DNA of 64,000 bases from JBNAGF01 sp049801055 (GTDB lineage Bacteria; Pseudomonadota; Alphaproteobacteria; Rhodobacterales; Rhodobacteraceae), in contig NZ_JBNAGF010000002.1 in the NCBI RefSeq assembly GCF_049801055.1, positions 62,001 through 126,000 on the forward strand, given 5' to 3'. The position numbers and the translations under genes are program-made. Below the pieces are notes generated by a model, which was not told the origin of the DNA, did no database searches, and saw nothing but the letters and a program-made list of their open reading frames with translations. Below, piece by piece: positions 9,355 through 18,006 of the stretch. Numbering within the stretch: position 1 is the stretch's first letter; the number at the start of each line of letters is the position of its first letter.

Positions 9355-9717
9355 TTACATGAAGCCGAGTTCCAGCCGCGCCTCATCCGACATCATTTCC
9401 ATGCCCCAGGGCGGTTCCCAAGTCAGTTCGACATCGACCTGTTTGACACCGGCAAGAGGCTCGATGGCCTCGGCAATCCATCCCGGCATGTCACCGGCGA
9501 CCGGGCAGCCCGGTGCAGTCAGAGTCATGATGACCTTCACTTCGTTGGCATCGCTGATGTCGACGGTATAGATCAGGCCGAGGTCATAGATATTAACCGG
9601 AATTTCGGGGTCAAAAACCGTACGGCAGGCGTCAACCACCGGCTCATAAAGCGGGTGATTTACAGTGGAGGGCGCAATCAATGGCGCGCCTTCGAGCGGT
9701 TCCGTCGAATGGGTCAT
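9355..9717 (-). CDS. sufT: SUF system Fe-S assembly protein SufT (MIP18/DUF59 family)
   Basis: This 120-residue protein of the MIP18/DUF59 family assists maturation of Fe-S proteins. Diagnostic stretches are CRTVFDPEIPVNIYDLGLIY in the centre and LTAPGCPVAGDMPGWI, which contains the conserved cysteine, followed by ELTWEPPWGMEMMSDEARLE. The N-terminus carries about 25 extra residues before the domain, as in alphaproteobacterial SufT. Its position just upstream of an A-type carrier gene supports a role in Fe-S assembly. Confidence 0.93.
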   Translation of the reverse strand: MTHSTEPLEGAPLIAPSTVNHPLYEPVVDACRTVFDPEIPVNIYDLGLIYTVDISDANEVKVIMTLTAPGCPVAGDMPGWIAEAIEPLAGVKQVDVELTWEPPWGMEMMSDEARLELGFM

Positions 9718-9800
9718 CCGTGCCTCGGCTGAGTTAACCTGAGTGTTTTATATAGGATAGCTGGCCGGGCGCGTCCAGTGCACGGATGAGCCCGATTGTC

Positions 9801-10106
9801 TCAGTCATTGATGTCGTTGTGAAACCGTTTCACCTGACCCTTTGGCAGCGAGAAAACTCTCCTCAAAACCAGCCATGAAATCAGGGACAAAGCGGCAAAG
9901 ACCAGCAGCAAGACAGGCAGCCCAAGCATATGCAGTTCTCCCAGAAAGGTCAGACCTTGGGAGGAGCCTAGAATCAAGGCGGCCATTGCTGCTGCGCCGA
10001 TAGCAAACCCCAGAAAAACGAAGCCTGGAACTACAACTTCGAGAATTGCCAGAACGAGGGCCACGCATAGCCAGACCCACCAGATAGCCCAGAGCGGTTC
10101 TGTCAT
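9801..10106 (-). CDS. NfeD-like membrane protein (short form)
   Basis: This 101-residue protein has two or three hydrophobic segments. One is near the N-terminus around WAIWWVWLCVALVLAILEVV, one follows around FVFLGFAIGAAAMAALILG, and another is near VLLLVFAALSLISWLVL. The C-terminus is short and polar. It starts one base after the stop of the SPFH-domain gene, the usual pairing of NfeD and stomatin-like proteins in bacteria. It lacks the long protease domain of full NfeD proteins and probably anchors or partners the SPFH protein in membrane microdomains. Confidence 0.82.
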   Translation of the reverse strand: MTEPLWAIWWVWLCVALVLAILEVVVPGFVFLGFAIGAAAMAALILGSSQGLTFLGELHMLGLPVLLLVFAALSLISWLVLRRVFSLPKGQVKRFHNDIND

Positions 10107-10107
10107 C

Positions 10108-10995
10108 TTAGCTTCCCTTCAACATCTTGAACGCGTCACCAAAGGCCTCGAGCGCGTTGGCAGGAAGGACAATCGTTTGCTTGCCGTCGCCGTTTCCGAG
10201 GGCGTTCAAAGCTTCGACCTGTTTGAGCGCGACCTGATATTGGGCGGCTTCGATGCCGTTATCCTGTATTGCCGTAGCGACAACACCGGTGGCATAGGCT
10301 TCTGCCTCGGCCTGAATGCGGCGGGCCTTGGCCGTTTGTTCGGCTGCGTAGAGCTCGGCATCGGCCTGCAACTCGACTGCGCGCTTCTTGCCTTCGGCTT
10401 CGGTGACCTGTGCACGGCGGGCACGCTCCGCGTTGAGCTGCTGAAGCATCGCATCGCGGGTGGCTTGGTCCAAATTCACATCAAGGATTTCTGCGCGAGT
10501 CACCTCGATGCCCCAGTCGTCCACGGCTGTTTCAACACTTTCCTGAATGCGCGAGATGAGTTGAGCCCGGTTCGATTGCACGTCGTCAAGATCCATCTTG
10601 CCGATTTCGGCCCGAACAATTCCGGCAACGGTGGTGGCGATGGCACCGTCAACGTCGCGGATCCGGTAAACGGTCTTTTCCGGCTCCAGAATTCGGTAAA
10701 AGACCGAAGTGTCGATCTGCACCAGCACGTTGTCTTTCGTGATTGCGTCTTGGGTCGCATTCGGAAGCTGCCGCTCGAGAATGGATATCTTGTGGCGGGC
10801 AACATCAAGAAAGGGAACGATAAAATTGATGCCCGGGCCGAGCACAGAATGCAGGCGGCCGAACCGTTCCACCACGAATTTTTCGGATTGCGGGACGATT
10901 TTGATGCCTTTGAGAACTACGAGGATGAGAAAGACCGCGCCCAGAAGGTACAGCAGGTTCTGTGAAATCAGCCCGAGGATCTGGTCTTCGGTCAT
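10108..10995 (-). CDS. SPFH/Band 7 (stomatin, QmcA-like) membrane protein
   Basis: This 295-residue stomatin-like protein has one N-terminal membrane segment (LLYLLGAVFLILVVLKGI). The SPFH domain includes KIVPQSEKFVVERFGRLHS and FLDVARHKISILERQLPN. A helical region rich in alanine, glutamate and arginine follows around residues 200-250, and the end is a short flotillin-like tail. Such proteins form large membrane-bound oligomers and influence quality control by FtsH-type proteases. Translational coupling to the NfeD-like gene (one-base gap) supports a two-protein membrane complex. Confidence 0.93.
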   Translation of the reverse strand: MTEDQILGLISQNLLYLLGAVFLILVVLKGIKIVPQSEKFVVERFGRLHSVLGPGINFIVPFLDVARHKISILERQLPNATQDAITKDNVLVQIDTSVFYRILEPEKTVYRIRDVDGAIATTVAGIVRAEIGKMDLDDVQSNRAQLISRIQESVETAVDDWGIEVTRAEILDVNLDQATRDAMLQQLNAERARRAQVTEAEGKKRAVELQADAELYAAEQTAKARRIQAEAEAYATGVVATAIQDNGIEAAQYQVALKQVEALNALGNGDGKQTIVLPANALEAFGDAFKMLKGS

Positions 10996-11183
10996 GCGCT
11001 ACTCCTCAAGAATTGGTGTGCAATGGTATACATTTGGTGTTTGCTTCGGTTGTTTGCAAGACAGGTAATTGGGGGGCGAGCATGGATGCAAGTGTGATCT
11101 GGGCACGGCATCCCATGAGACCGGCTTGCAATGCTTGAGCCGATGGGGCAAAGCCTGCCCGGTTGAGCGATCCGGGGAAAAAC

Positions 11184-12314
11184 ATGACCAAGCGATTTAC
11201 TTATGAGCTGAAGGCAACCGATGGAAAAGCCCGGACCGGCGTGATCTCTACACCGCGCGGCGACATTCGCACACCGGCTTTCATGCCGGTTGGGACTGCT
11301 GCAACGGTCAAAGCAATGCTGCCGGAAAGCGTGCGGGCAACCGGCGCTGACATTCTGCTGGGCAACACCTATCACTTGATGCTGCGACCTACTGCCGAAC
11401 GTATCGACCGATTGGGCGGGCTCCACAAATTCATGAACTGGCAACGTCCCATCCTGACCGATTCAGGCGGGTTTCAGGTCATGTCTCTTGCCGGTTTGCG
11501 CAAGCTGACCGAGAAGGGGGTGACGTTCAAATCCCATATTGACGGCTCGAAACACGAACTCACGCCAGAACGTTCGATGGAGATTCAGCGGCTTCTGGGT
11601 TCGGACATCGTCATGTGTTTCGACGAATGCCCAGCATTGCCCGCTGACCGGGACCGCATCGCGGAAAGTATGCGACTTTCAATGCGTTGGGCCGCCCGAT
11701 CCCGCGGCGCGTTCGGAGATCGCCCGGGCCATGCTCTGTTCGGAATCCAGCAGGGGGGGCTGGAGCGCGACTTCCGGGAGGAATCCGCAGAGGCTCTGAA
11801 AGAAATCGGGTTCGATGGCTATGCAGTGGGCGGACTTGCTGTCGGCGAAGGGCAGGAGGCGATGTTCGACTGTCTCGACTTCGCACCAGACATGCTGCCG
11901 GTGGACAAGCCGCGCTATCTGATGGGTGTGGGCAAACCGGATGATATCGTAGGGGCAGTCGCACGCGGTATCGATATGATGGACTGTGTCTTGCCGTCGC
12001 GCTCGGGCCGAACGGGTCAGGTGTTTACGCGCAACGGCGTGGTGAATATCAAGAACGCCCGGCATGCAGATGATCCGCGTCCGCTGGATGAGAACTGTAC
12101 CTGTCCTGCCTGCTCAAACTATTCCCGCGCTTATCTGCACCACGTTTTCCGCGCTAACGAGATGATTTCGGGCATGCTCCTGACCTGGCACAACCTGCAC
12201 TATTTCCAGGAAATCATGCAGGGTATGCGGGACGCGATCGCGGCCGGAACCTTCGAAGCCTGGCAGGGAGCGTTCCACGCGCAGAGGGCGCAGGGCGATA
12301 TTGAGCCGCTCTGA
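11184..12314 (+). CDS. tgt: Queuine/preQ1 tRNA-guanine transglycosylase
   Basis: This enzyme exchanges guanine 34 of tRNAs with GUN anticodons (Asp, Asn, His, Tyr) for the queuosine precursor preQ1. Conserved elements are RTPAFMPVGTAATVKAM near the N-terminus, the substrate-binding LTDSGGFQVMSL with an active-site aspartate, GIQQGG, a second aspartate region, and the zinc site NCTCPACSNYSRAYLHH. The ATG at 11184, after a GGGG-containing site, is preferred over the frame start at 11163, giving 376 residues. No other queuosine genes are in the window, although two tRNA-Asp(GTC) substrates lie at 43115 and 43279. Confidence 0.97.
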   Translation: MTKRFTYELKATDGKARTGVISTPRGDIRTPAFMPVGTAATVKAMLPESVRATGADILLGNTYHLMLRPTAERIDRLGGLHKFMNWQRPILTDSGGFQVMSLAGLRKLTEKGVTFKSHIDGSKHELTPERSMEIQRLLGSDIVMCFDECPALPADRDRIAESMRLSMRWAARSRGAFGDRPGHALFGIQQGGLERDFREESAEALKEIGFDGYAVGGLAVGEGQEAMFDCLDFAPDMLPVDKPRYLMGVGKPDDIVGAVARGIDMMDCVLPSRSGRTGQVFTRNGVVNIKNARHADDPRPLDENCTCPACSNYSRAYLHHVFRANEMISGMLLTWHNLHYFQEIMQGMRDAIAAGTFEAWQGAFHAQRAQGDIEPL

Positions 12315-12510
12315 CAGACCGATTCCGGGTGTTCTGCGCAGAATGACGCCTAACTATTTTCACACGCACAATGTGCAGGATCCGGTTTCGAGAATGAAGT
12401 TTCAACGATAACTACCACCGCTGGCAGAACAATCGTCTGAATGCCGGTTTTCTCGGCTTGCGGCCCGGCGCGCCTGCAGCCATTGTCGCAATCAACAAAA
12501 CTCTAATGCG

Positions 12511-12539
12511 GTTGAAATGCAGGGCCTCTTGCCCCACGT
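12511..12539 (+). promoter_or_regulatory. Candidate heat-shock (sigma-32/RpoH type) promoter of lon
   Basis: GTTGAAA (12511-12517) and CCCCACGT (12532-12539), separated by 14 bases, closely match the RpoH consensus. The site lies about 75 bases upstream of the lon start. Known heat-shock control of lon supports it. The match was made by eye only. Confidence 0.45.
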
Positions 12540-12612
12540 TATGAACCCATAACCGGAGATAGCCGGGGGTTGCCTGAAACAGGGACCAGAGCTGTCTTGC
12601 CAATGATAAGGA

Positions 12613-15030
12613 ATGAGCATGCAAGAGCCTCTCAACGCTTCCTACCCAGTCCTGCCGCTGCGCGACATCGTGGTTTTTCCCCACATGATCGTGCCGCTGT
12701 TTGTCGGACGCGAGAAATCCGTCCGCGCACTGGAAGAGGTGATGCAGGATGACAAGCAGATCCTGCTGTCGAGCCAGATCGACCCGGCCGAGGACGATCC
12801 TGAGGTCGAAGGTATCTACAAGGCCGGTGTTCTGGCCAACGTGTTGCAGTTGCTGAAGCTGCCCGACGGCACGGTCAAAGTGTTGGTCGAAGGTCAGGCA
12901 CGGGTGCGGATCACCGAGTTTCTTGAGAATGACAACTTCTTCGAGGCGCGGGCAGAGTATCTGACCGAGATGCCCGGCGATGTGACCACAACCGAAGCGC
13001 TGTTGCGTACGGTTGCCGACGAATTCGAGCGTTACGCCAAAGTGCGCAAGAATATCCCCGAAGAAGCGCTGGCTGCTGTTGGTGAAACGGCCGAACCCGC
13101 AAAGCTTGCGGATCTGGTTGCCGGCCATCTTGGCATCGAGGTCGACCAGAAACAGGATCTTTTGGAAACGTTGTCCATCAGCGAACGGCTGGAGAAGGTT
13201 TATGGCCTGATGCAGGGCGAAATGTCTGTTCTGCAGGTCGAGAAGAAGATCAAGACGCGGGTTAAGTCCCAGATGGAGAAGACCCAGCGGGAATACTACC
13301 TGAATGAGCAGATGAAGGCCATTCAGCGCGAGCTGGGTGATGGTGAAGATGGCTCGAACGAGGTGGCCGAGCTTGAGGCGAAGATTGCTGAGACCAAACT
13401 CAGCAAAGAGGCTCGCGAAAAGGCAGACGCCGAGCTGAAAAAGCTCAAGAACATGTCGCCTATGTCCGCCGAAGCGACAGTCGTGCGTAACTATCTCGAC
13501 TGGATCCTGTCGATTCCGTGGGGCACCAAGTCTCGCGTGAAAAAGGATCTGGGCAAGGCGCAGGAGATCCTCGACGCCGACCACTATGGCCTCGAGAAGG
13601 TCAAGGAGCGCATCGTTGAGTATCTTGCGGTGCAGCAGCGTTCAAAAAAGCTGAAAGGCCCGATCCTGTGTCTGGTCGGCCCTCCGGGTGTTGGTAAAAC
13701 CTCGCTGGGCAAGTCGGTTGCACGGGCCACCGGCCGGGAATTTATCCGCATTTCGCTGGGCGGCGTGCGCGATGAATCCGAGATCCGCGGCCATCGCCGG
13801 ACTTATATTGGTTCGATGCCCGGCAAGATCATTCAGGCTCTGAAAAAGGCCAAGACCACGAACCCGCTCATTCTGCTCGACGAGATCGACAAGATGGGGC
13901 AGGATTTTCGCGGTGACCCTGCTTCGGCCATGTTGGAGGTGCTGGATCCGGAACAGAACAACACCTTCATCGACCACTATCTTGAGGTAGAATACGATCT
14001 GTCCAACGTAATGTTCCTGACCACGTCGAACAGCTACAACATGCCCGGGCCATTGCTGGACCGGATGGAGATCATTCCGCTGGCTGGCTACACCGAGGAC
14101 GAAAAGCGGGAAATCGCCAAGCAGCACTTGATCACCAAGCAGGTGAAGAACCACGGCCTGAAGGCCAAGGAGTTCGAACTCACCGACGAGGCTCTGACCG
14201 AGATTATCCGTACTTACACGCGCGAGGCCGGTGTGCGGAACCTTGAACGTGAGATTGCCAAGGTAGCGCGCAAATCGCTGACCAAGATCATCAAGAAAGA
14301 GGCGGACAACATCACTGTCACACCTGACAACATTGATGATTTCCTCGGCGTTGCGAAATACCGGTATGGTCTGGCCGAAAAAGAAGATCAGGTCGGTGTT
14401 GTGACTGGTTTGGCCTACACGTCGGTCGGCGGCGAGCTTCTGAGCATCGAAGCGCTGCGTCTGCCGGGCAAAGGCCGGATGAAAACCACCGGCAAGCTGG
14501 GTGACGTGATGAAGGAGTCCATCGAAGCGGCTTCGTCTTATGTGCGTTCGGTCAGTCCGCAACTGGGCATCAAGCCGCCCAAGTTCGACAAGTGGGACAT
14601 CCACGTGCACGTCCCCGAAGGCGCGACACCCAAGGATGGCCCGTCTGCCGGTCTGGCAATGGTGACCTCGATCGTCTCGGTGCTGACCGGCATCCCGGTG
14701 CGCAAGGATATCGCCATGACCGGTGAAGTAACCCTGCGCGGCAACGCTCTGGCCATCGGCGGGCTCAAGGAGAAATTGCTGGCGGCGCTGCGAGGCGGCA
14801 TCAAAACTGTGCTGATCCCTCAGGAGAACGAAAAGGATCTCCCCGAGATCCCGGACAACGTTAAGGTAGGACTCAAGATCATTCCCGTCAGCCACGTTTC
14901 CGAAGTTCTGGAACACGCGCTGGTCGGAAAACCCGAACCCGTGGAGTGGGATGAGGCGGCTGAAGAAGAAGCTGCTGCGGCCGCTGCTGGTATCGCAAAA
15001 GGCGACAGCGCGTCAGCTACTGCACACTGA
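12613..15030 (+). CDS. lon: ATP-dependent endopeptidase Lon
   Basis: Lon degrades misfolded and short-lived regulatory proteins in the cytoplasm. Its 805 residues show the full LonA layout. The N-terminal substrate domain begins at YPVLPLRDIVVFPHMIVPLF. The AAA+ module has Walker A CLVGPPGVGKTSLGKSVA and Walker B PLILLDEIDKMG. The protease domain carries the catalytic serine in the segment TPKDGPSAGLAMVTSI, with the lysine about 40 residues later in IGGLKEKLLAALRGG. The C-terminus is an acidic, alanine-rich tail (EAAEEEAAAAAAG). The gene is probably transcribed alone from the candidate heat-shock promoter and is followed by a hairpin. Confidence 0.98.
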   Translation: MSMQEPLNASYPVLPLRDIVVFPHMIVPLFVGREKSVRALEEVMQDDKQILLSSQIDPAEDDPEVEGIYKAGVLANVLQLLKLPDGTVKVLVEGQARVRITEFLENDNFFEARAEYLTEMPGDVTTTEALLRTVADEFERYAKVRKNIPEEALAAVGETAEPAKLADLVAGHLGIEVDQKQDLLETLSISERLEKVYGLMQGEMSVLQVEKKIKTRVKSQMEKTQREYYLNEQMKAIQRELGDGEDGSNEVAELEAKIAETKLSKEAREKADAELKKLKNMSPMSAEATVVRNYLDWILSIPWGTKSRVKKDLGKAQEILDADHYGLEKVKERIVEYLAVQQRSKKLKGPILCLVGPPGVGKTSLGKSVARATGREFIRISLGGVRDESEIRGHRRTYIGSMPGKIIQALKKAKTTNPLILLDEIDKMGQDFRGDPASAMLEVLDPEQNNTFIDHYLEVEYDLSNVMFLTTSNSYNMPGPLLDRMEIIPLAGYTEDEKREIAKQHLITKQVKNHGLKAKEFELTDEALTEIIRTYTREAGVRNLEREIAKVARKSLTKIIKKEADNITVTPDNIDDFLGVAKYRYGLAEKEDQVGVVTGLAYTSVGGELLSIEALRLPGKGRMKTTGKLGDVMKESIEAASSYVRSVSPQLGIKPPKFDKWDIHVHVPEGATPKDGPSAGLAMVTSIVSVLTGIPVRKDIAMTGEVTLRGNALAIGGLKEKLLAALRGGIKTVLIPQENEKDLPEIPDNVKVGLKIIPVSHVSEVLEHALVGKPEPVEWDEAAEEEAAAAAAGIAKGDSASATAH

Positions 15031-15055
15031 CAGGGCCATTCATGTGGATGAGTTG

Positions 15056-15083
15056 GGGCAGGGCCTTTCGGTCCTACCCTTTT
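15056..15083 (+). terminator. Rho-independent terminator of lon
   Basis: GGGCAGGGCC, a TTTC loop and GGTCCTACCC form a 10-pair stem with one mismatch and one wobble pair. TTTTCTTTT follows. It lies 26 bases after the lon stop. Confidence 0.6.
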
Positions 15084-15237
15084 CTTTTGTGCGTAACGAT
15101 ATGTGGGCGCCTTCGCTACCCGTCACCGCAAATCTGGTATGGGCGGTGGAAATCTCGGACGTATCAGGCTATGCTTGAAAAAAAGCCGATCCGTACAGGG
15201 TCGGAAGAACAAAAACAGGCAGCCGAGAGAGGGCAAC

Positions 15238-15681
15238 ATGGCGACGAGCAGAGCCAAGACCACAAGTACAGCAACCAAAACCACACGCAGCACGCGGAGC
15301 AGCAGCCGTAGCAAAACGACGGTCGCAAAGAAGCCGCCGGTTTCAGCTGCGCCCAAGGCTGCAACACCACTGCCCAAGGTGGTGACACTGGCAGAACCGG
15401 TTCTGACTGCGCCCGAAATGCGCAAGAAGGAGCTGATCGAGATGGTCGTCGAACGCTCGGGCGTTAAGAAGCGCGATGCGAAGCCAACCGTTGAGGCGCT
15501 GCTGGCCATTCTGGGAGAGGCGCTTGCAAACGGACGTGAACTGAACCTTCCCCCCATGGGCAAGCTGAAGGTTCGGCGTAACGAGCAGAAATCCGGTGGG
15601 CGCGTCCTGACATGTCGTGTCCGGCAGAATGAAAAACCCGCTGAGCCCGCGAAAGAGCCTCTTGCGGAAGCAACGGAGTAA
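15238..15681 (+). CDS. HU/IHF family DNA-binding protein with basic N-terminal tail
   Basis: This 147-residue protein has an HU-like fold in its second half. The segment MRKKELIEMVVERSGVKKRD starts the helical part, and LNLPPMGKLKVRRNEQKSGG corresponds to the beta arm. The first 50 residues are an unusual low-complexity tail rich in Ser, Thr, Arg, Lys and Ala, like a histone H1 tail. The ATG at 15238 is chosen over an in-frame upstream start at 15103 because homology and composition begin there. It probably binds and compacts DNA non-specifically. It lies just upstream of tRNA-Val, outside the mobile element. Confidence 0.82.
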   Translation: MATSRAKTTSTATKTTRSTRSSSRSKTTVAKKPPVSAAPKAATPLPKVVTLAEPVLTAPEMRKKELIEMVVERSGVKKRDAKPTVEALLAILGEALANGRELNLPPMGKLKVRRNEQKSGGRVLTCRVRQNEKPAEPAKEPLAEATE

Positions 15682-15700
15682 CTATAGAACGCGGCCTCAC

Positions 15701-15775
15701 GGGTGATTAGCTCAGTGGTAGAGCGCTTCGTTCACATCGAAGATGTCAGGAGTTCAAATCTCTTATCACCCACCA
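15701..15775 (+). tRNA. tRNA-Val (anticodon CAC)
   Basis: A 75-base cloverleaf with encoded CCA. The acceptor strands GGGTGAT and ATCACCC pair perfectly. The anticodon stem CTTCG/CGAAG encloses TTCACAT, giving anticodon CAC for codon GTG. The T-arm contains AGTTCAAATCT. The 3' part from 15721 is the attachment site of the mobile element, which leaves the tRNA intact on this side. Confidence 0.95.
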
Positions 15776-15777
15776 TT
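15721..15777 (+). repeat. attL: left 57-bp direct repeat in tRNA-Val
   Basis: This 57-bp segment runs from the D-arm side of the anticodon stem to two bases past the CCA. It is identical to 22493-22549. Flanking bases differ on both sides (A versus G before, A versus T after), so the repeat ends are exact. Confidence 0.95.
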
Positions 15778-15845
15778 ATTCTGCATGTAACATCAAGCGC
15801 TTGCGCGCAACTCGTGGTCAACGTGTGGCCGCACGCATTGATGTC

Positions 15846-15863
15846 CGCTGCGCCTCCGCTGCA
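15846..15863 (+). repeat. 18-bp subterminal repeat, left copy
   Basis: CGCTGCGCCTCCGCTGCA occurs here, 69 bases inside attL, and again at 22282-22299 in the same orientation, 193 bases inside attR. It may be an arm-type binding site for the integrase or excisionase. Confidence 0.5.
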
Positions 15864-15905
15864 CACAACTCGCTGAGATGTCCATCAACTGATGGAGATA
15901 CGGCA

Positions 15906-16952
15906 ATGGCAACAGTGGTGAAGCGGCCAAGTGGCAAGTGGCAAGCGACCGTTAGACGTGATGGACGGTCACGTAGCCAGACATTTACATTGAGAAAAGA
16001 CGCCGTGAAATGGGCGCGTGCTGCAGAACTGCAGGCGGAACGCGGCGATGTGGTCGATGAGCGGCAATTGCGCATTTACACATTTGGCAGTGTACTATGC
16101 CGATACAAGGATGAAGTTGCTAAGGGCAAACTGGCTGGCGGCAACGAGGCGCTAATGATTGCCAGTATTTTGCGTGACAGGAAGCTGGCAGAGACACGGC
16201 TAAATCGGCTGACTGCGAGCAAGGTGGCCTTTTGGCGTGACCAGTGTTTGCAGAATATGCAACCCGCTACCGTTTGCCGGTATCTCGGCATCATGCAGCA
16301 CGCATTGGACATTGCGGTGACCGACTGGCAGATGCCGCTGGCACACAATGTGATCAAAGATGTACGCAGGCCACGCGTTAATAATCGTAGAGAACGCCGA
16401 TTGCGCGGCAATGAGCAGGCCGTATTGATTGAGGCATGTGAACAGTACAGTAATCCGCAGATGGCTCCACTCGTTCGGCTGGCATTGGCAACAGCTATGC
16501 GACGCGGTGAGTTGTTGGCTATGCATTGGCGTGATGTGGATTTGCTCCGATGCGTGGTGCATTTGCCGACCAGCAAGAACGGACATGCCAGAACGGTGCC
16601 GCTAAGTGTGGAAGCCATTGATGTTTTGAAACAGTTACAAAGTGAAGTCGACACAGGCATAGAGGCGGCAAGGGATGAGGGGAAATTAGGTGGCTGCGCA
16701 GCGGCCGCGAACATATTCAGCATGAAACCGAACGCGGTGCTGCTGGCATGGCGGCGCATCTGCAAACGTGCCGGCATTGATGATCTGAATTTTCATGATT
16801 TGCGCCATGAATGTATCTCTCGCCTGTTCGAGCGTGGCCTAAGTTTGCCGCAAGTGGCAATGGTCAGCGGTCACAGGGATGTGCGCATGCTAATGCGCTA
16901 TACGCACCTTCAGGTAGATGACATTGTGGCCAAGTTGCATGAGGTTTTGTGA
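15906..16952 (+). CDS. int: Tyrosine recombinase/integrase of the element
   Basis: This 348-residue site-specific integrase would integrate and excise the element at tRNA-Val. The N-terminal arm-binding region (KRPSGKWQATVRRDGRSRSQ) is followed by a SAM-like core-binding domain and a catalytic domain. The catalytic set is complete: Arg199 in TAMRRGELL, Lys224 in TSKNGHARTVPL, His297 and Arg300 in HDLRH, His323 in SGHRD, and the nucleophile Tyr332 in MRYTHL. The ATG at 15906 follows a GGAG site; the longer frame from 15801 reads through probable attachment-arm DNA. It is oriented away from the tRNA. All catalytic residues are present, so the enzyme may be active. Confidence 0.95.
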   Translation: MATVVKRPSGKWQATVRRDGRSRSQTFTLRKDAVKWARAAELQAERGDVVDERQLRIYTFGSVLCRYKDEVAKGKLAGGNEALMIASILRDRKLAETRLNRLTASKVAFWRDQCLQNMQPATVCRYLGIMQHALDIAVTDWQMPLAHNVIKDVRRPRVNNRRERRLRGNEQAVLIEACEQYSNPQMAPLVRLALATAMRRGELLAMHWRDVDLLRCVVHLPTSKNGHARTVPLSVEAIDVLKQLQSEVDTGIEAARDEGKLGGCAAAANIFSMKPNAVLLAWRRICKRAGIDDLNFHDLRHECISRLFERGLSLPQVAMVSGHRDVRMLMRYTHLQVDDIVAKLHEVL

Positions 16953-17152
16953 AGCAGGTTGCTTGAGAATTAGTGTGGTGCGCTGCTGCACGTGAAGCAA
17001 CATGTAGTATTTTACGGCCCTGTAATGTCCCACATGCACTATATATAGCGCGCCCTGCTTGACTTAATAATGCCTAACTGGTACTGTGAGAGTACTGATG
17101 ACACCCACCTGGCGATGTCACGAGCACCTGCAACTTTTGGAGTTCGTAACAC

Positions 17153-17362
17153 GTGTTGTCAGATAGCCCACATTTTCTATCCACCCGCCAAGCCGCTGAT
17201 CGCATCGGCATCAGCCCACGCACTCTCACCCGCATGCTCAGACGTGGTAACAGTACGCCGCCAGTGATCCGCATCAACGCCCGCACATTCCGTTGGCGCT
17301 CCGATGATGTTGATCAATGGGTGCGGCAACAAACTCTGGCATCAAATGGGGTAAGCCCATGA
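17153..17362 (+). CDS. Excisionase/MerR-like helix-turn-helix protein
   Basis: This 69-residue protein has a winged-helix excisionase-type motif: STRQAADRIGISPRTLTRML, then a conserved FRWRSDDVDQWV wing and helix as in AlpA and Xis proteins. The GTG start at 17153 follows GGAG; a TTG at 17156 is an alternative. It is the first gene of a tightly coupled run, and its stop overlaps the next start as ATGA. It probably directs excision by Int or controls the element's early operon; which of these is not determined. Confidence 0.75.
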   Translation: MLSDSPHFLSTRQAADRIGISPRTLTRMLRRGNSTPPVIRINARTFRWRSDDVDQWVRQQTLASNGVSP

Positions 17363-17895
17363 CTGATGAGGAGTGGTGGCAATCCGCTCGCAATCGCGCG
17401 TTGGAAATTGTTGAAACGGAGGGCATCTATTGCGGTGAAGTTGGGTGCGTTGTGCTGAACCGTGCTCATCGTGGCGGTCGGCCTGTGTTTGGCATCCATG
17501 GTGCAAGTATTCTGATCAGCGAGGCTGTCGCGCTGCCCAATGTCGGCCAAGTCACGCGTCATCTTTGCGGTAATGAAGCCTGTGTGAACCCGAACCATTT
17601 GAAAGCTGGAACACATGCAGAGAACGCCGGCGATGCGGTGCGGCACGGAAGGTTGGTCAGAGGTATCAGGCACCCCAAGGCCATCAAGATAAACAAGGAA
17701 GATGAAGACGCCATCCGAGCCGATACGAGAACGCAGCGGGAGATCGCCGCCCAGTATGGAATTGCTCAGTCCACCGTTGGGCAGATCAAGCGCGGCGAGG
17801 GGCGATGGACAAACAGCGGTAGTGGTGGCTGGAACGGGAAAGACGACACGCCACTTAGGCCGAGAGTTGGAGGACTGGAAGATGGCGGTTGGTAG
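17359..17895 (+). CDS. HNH endonuclease with C-terminal helix-turn-helix
   Basis: This 178-residue protein has the phage-type HNH signature RHLCGNEACVNPNHLKAGTH near its centre, with zinc-type cysteines and histidines. A helix-turn-helix follows (REIAAQYGIAQSTVGQIKRG), like those that give site specificity to homing and phage HNH nucleases. The ATG at 17359 overlaps the preceding stop by four bases. The C-terminal 30 residues are glycine-rich and unusual. In the operon it may nick DNA for element mobilisation or replication, or it may be a free-standing homing endonuclease; the tight coupling favours a role in the element's own cycle. Confidence 0.85.
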   Translation: MTDEEWWQSARNRALEIVETEGIYCGEVGCVVLNRAHRGGRPVFGIHGASILISEAVALPNVGQVTRHLCGNEACVNPNHLKAGTHAENAGDAVRHGRLVRGIRHPKAIKINKEDEDAIRADTRTQREIAAQYGIAQSTVGQIKRGEGRWTNSGSGGWNGKDDTPLRPRVGGLEDGGW

Positions 17896-18006
17896 ATGAT
17901 TGGACAGGCATACAAATCGAAGCCACCGCATAAGTATCTGACTGTCGAGGCCGTCAAGCGGGATGCCTGGGCTACTTTGGCGGTTCTGCTGGCCAAGGCG
18001 GCGTGA
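17896..18006 (+). CDS. 36-aa hypothetical protein in the element operon
   Basis: A 36-residue frame begins at the ATG directly after the HNH stop codon (TAG at 17893-17895). It ends in a TGA that shares one base with the next ATG (TGATG). The peptide is basic at its start (YKSKPPHKY) and ends in an amphipathic stretch (AWATLAVLLAKAA). It resembles no family I recognise. Its perfect fit between two coupled genes is the only support that it is real. Confidence 0.5.
   Translation: MIGQAYKSKPPHKYLTVEAVKRDAWATLAVLLAKAA

Noticed and set aside
10177..10965. A 262-codon plus-strand frame
   Set aside because: Antisense to the SPFH protein gene; the gene on the minus strand has clear motifs.
12412..14916. 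Two long minus-strand frames (390 and 424 codons)
   Set aside because: Both are antisense to lon, have unusual composition and no recognisable domain.
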